A stretch of 29,308 bases of DNA from a bacterium (GTDB lineage Bacteria; Chloroflexota; Dormibacteria; UBA8260; Bog-877), in assembly GCA_021802115.1 (NCBI GenBank), contig JAKABA010000035.1:1-29308 (forward strand), given 5' to 3'. The position numbers and the translations under genes are program-made. The first letter of the stretch is position 1; every line of letters starts with the position of its first letter. Below are positions 23,752-29,308 of this stretch, in pieces. Below the pieces are notes generated by a model. It saw nothing but the letters and a program-made list of their open reading frames with translations. It searched no databases and was not told the DNA's origin.

Positions 23752-24815
23752 ACGAGACCCCCCCGGTGGGGGGCCCGCCCACGAGTGACCTGGGGCCGAC
23801 CCAATACGCACAGGCGGGAGTGGACCGCAACCGTGCCCAGTCGGCCATCGCCCGGGTGGCCGCGCTGGCGGCGACCACCCATCTGCCCTCCCTGATGGCG
23901 GGGATCGGCCCCTTCGCTGCGGTCTGGCGCCTGCCCGAGGACCTGCCTCGTGACGCGGTCCTGGTCTCATCCACCGATTCGGTGGGGACCAAGACCAAGG
24001 TGGCCGTGGCGATGGGCGACCACCGCGGGATCGGCCAGGACATCGTCAACCACTGCGTCAACGACGTGCTCACGACCGGGGCCACGCCGCTGTTCTTCCT
24101 GGACTACTTCGCCACCGGCAGGATTGAGGCTGAGGTCCTGGGCCAGCTCGCGGAGGGGATGGCCCTCGCCTGCCGGGAGGCAGGCTGCTCCCTGGTTGGC
24201 GGCGAGACCGCCGAGATGCCCGGTCTGTACGGGATCGGAGACTATGACCTAGCCGGCTTCCTGGTGGGCATGGCCTCGGCTTCCAACCTATTGGGACCCG
24301 CCCTGGTGCGCGAGGGCGACATCCTGCTGGGGCTGCCGTCAACCGGTCTGCACACCAACGGCTTCTCCCTGGTGAGACACCTGTTGACGCAGCGGGACCT
24401 GGCCTATCGGACGGTCCTGCCTGGCACCGACCGACCCCTGGGAGAGCTGCTGCTGGCCGCTCATCGGTCCTATCTGGCGCCCGTCCTGGCCCTGCGCGAG
24501 CTGGGCGAGGTGCACGCTCTGGCTCATATCACCGGGGGCGGGATCGTGGAGAACCTGCCTCGGGTGCTGCCGGACGGATTGGCCGCCCGGATCGAGACTC
24601 GCAGCTGGCAGGTGCCCAGCCTCTTCAGCGCCCTCCAGGAGCTGGGCGGCATTGCCCCAGATGAGATGTGGCGGACGTTCAACATGGGCGTGGGCATGAT
24701 CTGCATCGTGCCCGGCGCCACCGCCGATCTCTCTGCGCCGTTGACCGGGCACGGCTTCTTTCGGATGGGGGAGGTGATCGCCCGCAGCGGTTCGGACCGG
24801 GTGATCCTCCGCTGA
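23748..24815 (+). CDS. purM: Phosphoribosylformylglycinamidine cyclo-ligase (AIR synthetase)
   Basis: A 355-aa enzyme that closes FGAM to AIR with ATP. Seen: TQYAQAGVDRNR at the family N-terminus, SSTDSVGTKTKVAVAM (the nucleotide signature), DIVNHCVNDVLTTGATPLFFLDYFATG, VGGETAEMPGLYG, GLPSTGLHTNGFSLVR and AHITGGGIVENLPR. The TTG start at 23748 is the first in frame and overlaps the stop of the preceding small ORF; GTG at 23766 is an alternative. The leader before the conserved core is a few residues longer than usual. Confidence 0.93.
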   Translation: MNETPPVGGPPTSDLGPTQYAQAGVDRNRAQSAIARVAALAATTHLPSLMAGIGPFAAVWRLPEDLPRDAVLVSSTDSVGTKTKVAVAMGDHRGIGQDIVNHCVNDVLTTGATPLFFLDYFATGRIEAEVLGQLAEGMALACREAGCSLVGGETAEMPGLYGIGDYDLAGFLVGMASASNLLGPALVREGDILLGLPSTGLHTNGFSLVRHLLTQRDLAYRTVLPGTDRPLGELLLAAHRSYLAPVLALRELGEVHALAHITGGGIVENLPRVLPDGLAARIETRSWQVPSLFSALQELGGIAPDEMWRTFNMGVGMICIVPGATADLSAPLTGHGFFRMGEVIARSGSDRVILR

Positions 24816-24838
24816 CCGACCAGCCAGCACGACGCGGG

Positions 24839-25447
24839 GTGGGGGTGCTGGTCTCCGGGCGTGGCAGCAACCTGGCCGCCCTGGTCTCCGCCGCCAGGGT
24901 GCCCGGCTTCCCAGCCGCGGTGGTGGCGGTGGCGTCCAATCGGACCACCTGCCCGGCGCTGGCGGTGGCCCGGTCGGCCGGGATCCCCTGCCAGGCATTT
25001 CCGGCCCGCGACTACGCGGGGGATTCCATGGCCAGGGACGCCGCCATGGCCGATTGGCTGGGGGAGAAGAAGGTTGAGATCCTGGTCCTGGCCGGGTACG
25101 ACAGGATCCTGGGAGACCCTCTCCTGAGCGCCTTCGCCGGGCGGATCCTCAACCTGCACAACAGCCTGCTGCCCGCCTTCGCGGGCACCATGAGCGCGGT
25201 GGAGCAGGCCCTCGACTACGGGGTCAAGGTGACCGGCTGCACGGTCCACATCGTCGATCCCAAATCCGTCGACGGTGGTCCGATCGTGCTGCAGGCGGCG
25301 GTGGAGGTCAGGGACGACGACACCCCCGCCAGTCTGCTCCAACGAGTCCACGAGCAGGAGTGGCGAATCCTGCCCCGGGCGGTCGAGCTGCTGGCCAGCG
25401 ATGGGCTGCTGGTGGAGGGCCGCCGGGTCCGGCGCCGGCCATGTTGA
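24839..25447 (+). CDS. purN: GAR transformylase (folate-dependent)
   Basis: An enzyme of about 202 aa transferring a formyl group from 10-formyl-THF to GAR. Seen: the N-terminal GVLVSGRGSNLAAL, ILNLHNSLLPAFAG (catalytic Asn and His kept, with Asn in place of the usual Pro) and TGCTVHIVDPKSVDGGPIVLQ (catalytic Asp). The start is uncertain. GTG 24839 makes a very short N-terminus. CTG at 24812, overlapping the purM stop as CTGA, would give a more natural one (starting TDQPARRG). The end overlaps purH by 7 nt. Confidence 0.9.
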   Translation: MGVLVSGRGSNLAALVSAARVPGFPAAVVAVASNRTTCPALAVARSAGIPCQAFPARDYAGDSMARDAAMADWLGEKKVEILVLAGYDRILGDPLLSAFAGRILNLHNSLLPAFAGTMSAVEQALDYGVKVTGCTVHIVDPKSVDGGPIVLQAAVEVRDDDTPASLLQRVHEQEWRILPRAVELLASDGLLVEGRRVRRRPC

Positions 25448-26979
25448 AGCCTCGCCGCGCTCTGCTCGGAGTTGATGACAAGGCCGGCCTGGTGGAATTC
25501 GCGACCGGGCTGAGCGGCCTGGGCGTCGAACTGGTGGCGACCGGCGGCACCGCCCGCGTCCTGAGCGAGGCAGGGCTCCCCGTGATCCCGATCTCGGAGC
25601 TGACCAAGGTGGAGGAGATGCTGGAGGGAAGGGTCAAGACCCTTCACCCAGCGGTCCATGCCGGCATCCTGGCGCGCCGAGATCGGACGGAGGACCTGGC
25701 GACCCTGGAGCGGTTCGGTTACCGGCCCATTGACATGGTGGTGGTCAACCTCTACCCGTTCGCCCGGGTGGCCGCCTCGGGAGCGGCCCTGGCGGAGGTG
25801 ATCGAAGCGATTGACATCGGCGGCCCGACGCTGCTTCGGGCTGCCGCCAAGAATTGGCGCGACGTGGCGGCGGTGTCCAGCCCCGACCAGTATCGGGAGG
25901 TGCTGGAGGCGATTGGTTCTGGGGGCCTTGCTCCGGATCGGCTGCGGGAGTTGGCCTTGCGTGTCTTCCAACTCACCGCCGCCTACGACGGGGCCATCGC
26001 CGCCCATCTGGCCGGGGTGAACCCACCGGCGCCTCAGCCGTGGCCATCGCGCCTGACCCTGACCGGGAGCCTGCGCCAGGTCCTCCGCTATGGGGAGAAC
26101 CCCCATCAAGAGGGCGCCCTCTATGAGGCCGGCGCTGCCGCCGGCGGGGTCGCCGCCGCCCAGCAGCTCCAGGGCCCGGAGCTCTCCTACACCAATTGGC
26201 TGGACGCCGACGCCGCCTGGCGCCTGTGCCAGGCGCTCCCGACCCCCTCGGCGGTGGTGGTGAAACACACCAACCCCTGTGGAGTGGCGCTTGGCGTGAC
26301 CGTCGCCGAGGCTTTTCAACGGGCTTACGACTGCGACCCACGCTCTGCCTACGGCGGGGTTGTGGGCCTCAATCAGGAGCTTGACGTCGAGGCCGCCGAG
26401 GCGCTCCGGGGCCATTTCCTGGAGCTTGTGGTGGCGCCTACGATCACCTCCGAAGCGGCCCTTGTGCTGGCTGCCAAGCCCCGTCTCAGGGTCCTGCGGG
26501 TGGCCCTGCCATCGGCCTCGGGCGACTGGGATTTTCGCAGCCTGGATGGAGGTTTTCTGGTTCAGACGCCGGACTCCGCCGCGGACCCTCAGGCCTCCTT
26601 CACGGTGCTTTCCCGACGCTCCCCCAGCCCCGCTGAGTGGGCCCAGCTGACCCTTGCCTGGCAGGTCGTGAGGGTGGTCAAGTCGAACGCCATCGTGCTC
26701 TGCCGGGACGGCACCGCGGTTGGGATCGGGGCGGGCCAGATGTCTCGGGTGGAGTCGGTCCAGCTGGCGGTTGCTCGTGCCGGCGCTCGCTCCCAGGGCA
26801 GCTGCCTGGCCTCGGACGCATTCTTCCCGATGCCGGACGGCCTGCAGGTGGCCGCCGACGCAGGGGTCAGTGCGGCCATCCATCCCGGGGGCTCGAAGCG
26901 CGACCCCGAGGTTCTGGCCGTAGCCGACCAAGCTGGAATGGCACTGGTGGCGACCGGGAGACGTCACTTTCGCCACTGA
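25441..26979 (+). CDS. purH: Bifunctional AICAR transformylase / IMP cyclohydrolase
   Basis: A 512-aa enzyme for the last two steps to IMP. The N-terminal cyclohydrolase domain shows RALLGVDDKAGLVEF, VATGGTARVL and GRVKTLHPAVHAGILARR (K66). The transformylase domain shows RYGENPHQEGALYE, VVVKHTNPCGVA (K275, H276), DPRSAYGG, SNAIVL, GQMSRVES and ASDAFFPMPDGL. Residues around the IMP cyclohydrolase site (LGVDDK for the usual SVSDK; TKVEEML) are a little divergent. ATG 25441 overlaps purN by 7 nt. Last gene of the pur operon. Confidence 0.95.
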   Translation: MLKPRRALLGVDDKAGLVEFATGLSGLGVELVATGGTARVLSEAGLPVIPISELTKVEEMLEGRVKTLHPAVHAGILARRDRTEDLATLERFGYRPIDMVVVNLYPFARVAASGAALAEVIEAIDIGGPTLLRAAAKNWRDVAAVSSPDQYREVLEAIGSGGLAPDRLRELALRVFQLTAAYDGAIAAHLAGVNPPAPQPWPSRLTLTGSLRQVLRYGENPHQEGALYEAGAAAGGVAAAQQLQGPELSYTNWLDADAAWRLCQALPTPSAVVVKHTNPCGVALGVTVAEAFQRAYDCDPRSAYGGVVGLNQELDVEAAEALRGHFLELVVAPTITSEAALVLAAKPRLRVLRVALPSASGDWDFRSLDGGFLVQTPDSAADPQASFTVLSRRSPSPAEWAQLTLAWQVVRVVKSNAIVLCRDGTAVGIGAGQMSRVESVQLAVARAGARSQGSCLASDAFFPMPDGLQVAADAGVSAAIHPGGSKRDPEVLAVADQAGMALVATGRRHFRH

Positions 26980-26989
26980 CGCCGTCTCC
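26957..26989 (+). terminator. Hairpin at the end of the pur operon
   Basis: GGAGA-CGTCA (26957-26966) pairs with TGACG (26977-26981) and TCTCC (26985-26989), giving ten base pairs with a 3-nt bulge and a 10-nt loop. The hairpin spans the purH stop codon. No T-tract follows, so termination is inferred from position and from the next promoter only about 14 nt downstream. Confidence 0.45.
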
Positions 26990-27002
26990 GCCCGGGCTGG
27001 TG

Positions 27003-27008
27003 TATGGT
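27003..27008 (+). promoter_or_regulatory. Candidate -10 (TATGGT) of the zinc-ribbon membrane protein gene
   Basis: TATGGT lies 31 nt before ATG 27040; transcription from about 27015 would leave a 25-nt leader with GGGGG as ribosome site. This argues against the in-frame ATG at 27004, which is inside the box. No -35 is evident. Confidence 0.4.
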
Positions 27009-27039
27009 GCCCGCAGGTGGGTTTCACGTGGGGGTCACG

Positions 27040-27702
27040 ATGAGTTCGATGCCGAAGCGCTCCGGGCTGGTGGGATTGGCCTCCGAAGGAGTCCTGCTGG
27101 CGGGGCTGACTGCGGGCTTCTTCATCGACCTCTTCTTGCCCTGGGGCCCGAGTCCGGTCTGCCTTGCTCCCGGACCGGTGATCCGGTCCCCCTTCACGAC
27201 CCACGCGGCGATCCTGCAGCCATTCGGCTTTTGCGGCGGTGTTCAGACCGGGCTGGGTGGGGCTGGGCTGGCGGCGGCGCTCTTCGCGCTGGCGCTGCTG
27301 CTCTGGGAGGCGCTTCGGTTGGCGCGCCTCAGCTTGATGCTATCGAGCGCCTACCGCAGTTTGATCTCAACTTTCCTCAGCGCCGCGCTTCTGATGTTCA
27401 CCATCCTGGATCTGATACCGCACTTCGGCTCTCTGGTCTCCAATCCGGGGGATGTCCCGTTTGGAGGGGCGTTCGCCTGGGTGGGTTTGGCGCTCGCCCT
27501 CCTGATCGCCGGGCTGGGTCTGGTGCACTGGCGAATCTGGCAGATGGGAGCCCCGCCAGCTCTCGACCACCCTCGCTCCGGGGCGTCGACACGACCGTCC
27601 GGAGTGGCCAGCCCGGACTCTCAGATCTGCCCATCTTGCGGCCGGGTGCTGCTGGCTGGCGCGCACTTCTGCTCCCAGTGCGGGCAGGCCGCCCCGGGCT
27701 GA
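27040..27702 (+). CDS. Four-helix membrane protein with C-terminal zinc ribbon
   Basis: Not a family I can name. The 220-aa protein has four predicted transmembrane helices (about residues 10-34, 71-95, 107-127 and 143-165), a hydrophilic linker and a C-terminal zinc ribbon CPSC...CSQC (C197, C200, C211, C214) of the type common on bacterial membrane proteins. A loop between helices 1 and 2 is rich in Pro and Cys (CLAPGPVIRSPF). The gene has its own promoter after the pur operon and faces the ACT-domain gene. Function unknown; ATG 27040 chosen from promoter position and GGGGG upstream. Confidence 0.75.
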   Translation: MSSMPKRSGLVGLASEGVLLAGLTAGFFIDLFLPWGPSPVCLAPGPVIRSPFTTHAAILQPFGFCGGVQTGLGGAGLAAALFALALLLWEALRLARLSLMLSSAYRSLISTFLSAALLMFTILDLIPHFGSLVSNPGDVPFGGAFAWVGLALALLIAGLGLVHWRIWQMGAPPALDHPRSGASTRPSGVASPDSQICPSCGRVLLAGAHFCSQCGQAAPG

Positions 27703-27714
27703 CCCTGCGACCGA

Positions 27715-27737
27715 CTCCGAGCGACCCCCGGTCGGAG
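27715..27737. terminator. Hairpin between convergent genes
   Basis: CTCCGA (27715-27720) and TCGGAG (27732-27737) are perfect arms in the 92-nt gap between two facing stop codons. An alternative pairing CCGAC/GTCGG overlaps it. No T-tract is seen. Confidence 0.4.
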
Positions 27738-27794
27738 CTCTAGGGGTAGGCGCCGCCCGCGTCCCAGATCAGGTCCGTCTCCGGTCGGTCCCCG

Positions 27795-28211
27795 TCACGG
27801 CGTCGACCGCGGACGGTGGCTGGCGCTCAGTCTCCGCAGGACATCGAGGGCCTCGACAACCCGCTCCAGGGGCACCAGCAGGTGGTCGTGGTGGTAGCCG
27901 GCGATCACGTTGCAGCTGATCCCGGCGTCGGCAAGGGCGGCGCTAACCGCTGCCGTCAGGCCGACATCGCTGACCTTCGAGGACACCCCCAAGGTGACCC
28001 AGCCGGCCAGGAATTCGTAGGCCAGCCCCGCCGAGTCGGCATCGTCACGGGCCAGCACCAGCGAGACCCCCTCCGCCTCCACCACGCTGGCGAATGCCTC
28101 CACCTCAGGGAGCGGCTCTCCCCTGGCGACGAACACGAACACGTAGGTCCCGGGACGGCGCCGGGGAGACCGCCGCGCCAGCAATCCCTTCAGGCCAGCC
28201 TCAGCATTCAT
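27795..28211 (-). CDS. ACT-domain protein (DUF2241/ACT_7-like)
   Basis: A 138-aa protein matching a small family of stand-alone ACT proteins. After a basic N-terminus (LLARRSPRRRPG) come YVFVFVARGEP, VSLVLARDDADSAGLAYEF, WVTLGVSSKVSDVGLTAAVSAALADAGISCNVIAGYHHDHLLVP, the family core with the GLTAAVSAAL and CNVIAGYHHDH motifs. ACT domains bind amino acids and similar ligands; the ligand and partner here are unknown. ATG 28211 is preceded by CAGAAT six bases upstream. The longer frame to 28625 has no conserved content. Confidence 0.85.
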   Translation of the reverse strand: MNAEAGLKGLLARRSPRRRPGTYVFVFVARGEPLPEVEAFASVVEAEGVSLVLARDDADSAGLAYEFLAGWVTLGVSSKVSDVGLTAAVSAALADAGISCNVIAGYHHDHLLVPLERVVEALDVLRRLSASHRPRSTP

Positions 28212-28217
28212 GCCGCA

Positions 28218-28223
28218 ATTCTG
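28218..28223 (-). promoter_or_regulatory. Candidate -10 (CAGAAT) of the ACT-domain gene
   Basis: On the minus strand CAGAAT is followed by TGCGGC and ATG 28211. The 6-nt spacing matches other leaderless candidates in this window. The first base departs from TANNNT. Confidence 0.35.
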
Positions 28224-28691
28224 CCCGATGGGGGCCGCGGCGCGGCCCATCGAGGGGCGCGTATCGGTGGCCCCGCGGCGCCGACGCAACGTGGCGACCG
28301 AAGCCACCTCCAGAAGACGACCGTCGCGGGCTCGAAGGTGGGGCGCTCCAGCGCCCAGTGTGGCCCGCTTGATCCGTCTGGTCGGGAGACCCGAAGTGAC
28401 CGGCGTGACCGCCCAGCGCCCGCTGTCTGCCGCGGCGGCGACCGCCCAGCCGCCTGATTCGGGGGCGTGTGGGCGCAGATGGCCGCCATCCTCACAGCGG
28501 AACCCGGCCGCGCCGACCAAGGCGCACCCGCCCTGGTCCTGCGTCCGCTGAACTGGATCTGCACTGCGCCGGTCAAGGTTGCCCAGGGCCAGCGTTCCTA
28601 CGGGCGTCCACGGTGGCTTGGCCACGCTCTCGGTGCTCCCGGCGCAGCCCCCCTGCTTGGGCTGCCACGTACCGGCTCAGGACCGGCGTGG

Positions 28692-28697
28692 CACACT
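28692..28697 (+). promoter_or_regulatory. Candidate -10 (CACACT) of the HEAT-repeat gene
   Basis: CACACT is followed by TGGACA and ATG 28704, again six bases from box to start. The match to TANNNT is weak, so the support is mainly the repeated spacing. Confidence 0.3.
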
Positions 28698-28703
28698 TGG
28701 ACA

Positions 28704-29234
28704 ATGGCGGGCTTCTGGGGCGTCAGCCCCAGGCGGAGCGTGGCGGCGGAGTGTGCCCGGCGAGGGGAGCCTGCGGTGGTAGCTGGCTGTGTCGCTCTGC
28801 TCCTGGGCCGTGAGGTCGACGATGACCTGGTTCTGGCGCTTGGTGGTCCTCACGCCACATTCGTGCTTGGTGGTGCCGAGGGAGGCAGGGGTGGCTACTG
28901 GCCCCGGGTGTGGGCCTGCCGGGGACTTCTCTATGCCTGGGAGGACTCGGCGGCGCCGGCGGTGGTTCAGGCGCTCATGGCAGACCAGTGGCGGGTTCGC
29001 GAAATGGCCGCCAGAGTGATTGCCAGGCACCGCATAGAAGCCGCCATCGAAGCAGTGGCCAGCCTTCAGTGGGATCCCGTGGCGCGGGTTCGGGCGGCTG
29101 GCGAGCGGGCGGTGGTGGCGCTCCACGTCGAGGAGACCCGAGCGGCGCGCACCAGGACCGCAGGCCGGGCGTCGGAGCGTCCCAGCTCGCCCACTTCAGA
29201 CCATGGGACATCAAGATGCGTGGGTCGGAAATAG
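28704..29234 (+). CDS. HEAT-repeat protein
   Basis: A 176-aa helical protein. The central and C-terminal part reads as HEAT-like repeats: ACRGLLYAWEDSAAPAVVQALMA, QWRVREMAARVIARHRIEAAIEAVASL and DPVARVRAAGERAVVAL, each with the conserved WRVRE or ARVRA turn. Such proteins are scaffolds for protein contacts. The N-terminus (MAGFWGVSPRRSVAAECARRGEP) has a preceding helical pair. ATG 28704 is chosen because the first recognisable helices follow and a box lies six bases upstream; the frame stays open to 28467 without motifs. The tail (about 145-176) is basic and low complexity. Confidence 0.65.
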   Translation: MAGFWGVSPRRSVAAECARRGEPAVVAGCVALLLGREVDDDLVLALGGPHATFVLGGAEGGRGGYWPRVWACRGLLYAWEDSAAPAVVQALMADQWRVREMAARVIARHRIEAAIEAVASLQWDPVARVRAAGERAVVALHVEETRAARTRTAGRASERPSSPTSDHGTSRCVGRK

Positions 29235-29263
29235 TTAGAGGTGCATCTGGGCCCGAGATGTGC

Positions 29264-29269
29264 TATACT
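29264..29269 (+). promoter_or_regulatory. Extended -10 (TGC TATACT) for a gene beyond the right edge
   Basis: TATACT with an upstream TGC is an extended -10 and the best promoter in the window. Transcription should start near 29276. The window ends with GAAGAGGTGA (29299-29308), which could be the ribosome site of the next gene or include its GTG start (29305-29307). Confidence 0.6.
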
Positions 29270-29308
29270 GAGGCATCAGCACTGCAGAGACCGCCACCGA
29301 AGAGGTGA

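Larger units (their letters stand above)
28212..28703. other. 492-nt divergent region without a convincing gene
   Basis: The region between the ACT and HEAT-repeat genes is open in several frames on both strands, but none of the translations has a recognisable motif or a ribosome site. It holds two short perfect hairpins: GGGCGCT/AGCGCCC at 28341-28356 and TCGGG/CCCGA at 28382-28394. I see no tRNA, repeat or riboswitch core. Candidate promoters lie at both ends. Confidence 0.5.

Noticed and set aside
25216..27204. 662-codon minus-strand open frame antisense to purN and purH
   Set aside because: Same reasoning: GC-driven open frame opposite real genes, no domain recognisable.
28310..28360. 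CTCGAAGGTGGGGC as a possible tRNA T-arm
   Set aside because: No acceptor stem, anticodon arm or proper T-loop can be built around it.

Overview
The window is chromosomal DNA from a very GC-rich bacterium, most likely a high-GC member of the terrabacterial group (Dormibacterota, Chloroflexota or Actinomycetota). This is inferred from a GuaB3-type IMP dehydrogenase, the three-part PurS/PurQ/PurL synthetase, a 4Fe-4S-type PurF with propeptide, a sortase, a sigma/anti-sigma pair with a large beta-propeller, and several -10 boxes only 6-7 nt before a GTG or ATG (leaderless transcripts). I cannot name the species from sequence alone.

Layout. 1-548 (-): 3'-truncated Arg/Ala-rich histone-like protein with 51-bp tandem repeats. 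807-2078 (+): glutamate-dehydrogenase-family protein. 2143-2940 (-): orphan OmpR-type response regulator. 3083-3742 (+): sortase. 3908-7966 (+): guaB3, guaA, purD, followed by a small DksA/TraR-like zinc-finger gene at 8002. 8423-9917 (-): tandem DeoC-like aldolase genes. 10149-13441 (+): a carboxyltransferase/biotin-carrier protein and a biotin carboxylase, divergent from the DeoC pair. 13503-16407 (-): ECF-like sigma factor and overlapping membrane anti-sigma/propeller gene. 16596-26979 (+): a tightly packed purine operon purB-C-S-Q-L-F-(69-aa ORF)-M-N-H. 27040-27702 (+): four-helix membrane protein with a C-terminal zinc ribbon. 27795-28211 (-): ACT-domain protein. 28704-29234 (+): HEAT-repeat protein. 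At the right edge is a strong promoter for a gene outside the window.

How it works together. The two purine blocks supply PurF, PurD, PurN, PurL/Q/S, PurM, PurC, PurB and PurH (PRPP to IMP), plus GuaB3 and GuaA (IMP to GMP). Only the AIR carboxylation step (PurE/PurK) and the AMP branch enzyme PurA are absent. Stop/start overlaps are common, pointing to translational coupling.

The most unusual content is a set of intact, full-length enzyme homologues that lack their catalytic residues. The GDH-like protein has Ala for the catalytic Lys. One DeoC paralogue has Glu for the Schiff-base Lys, and its neighbour has lost all three catalytic residues. The carboxyltransferase domain of the biotin protein has lost its carboxylated Lys, two other metal ligands and the catalytic Thr, while keeping a perfect biotinylation site beside an intact biotin carboxylase. 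The divergent DeoC-pair/carboxylase cassette (8423-13441) is my best candidate for an undescribed system. Residue assignments come from alignment by eye to remembered family motifs.
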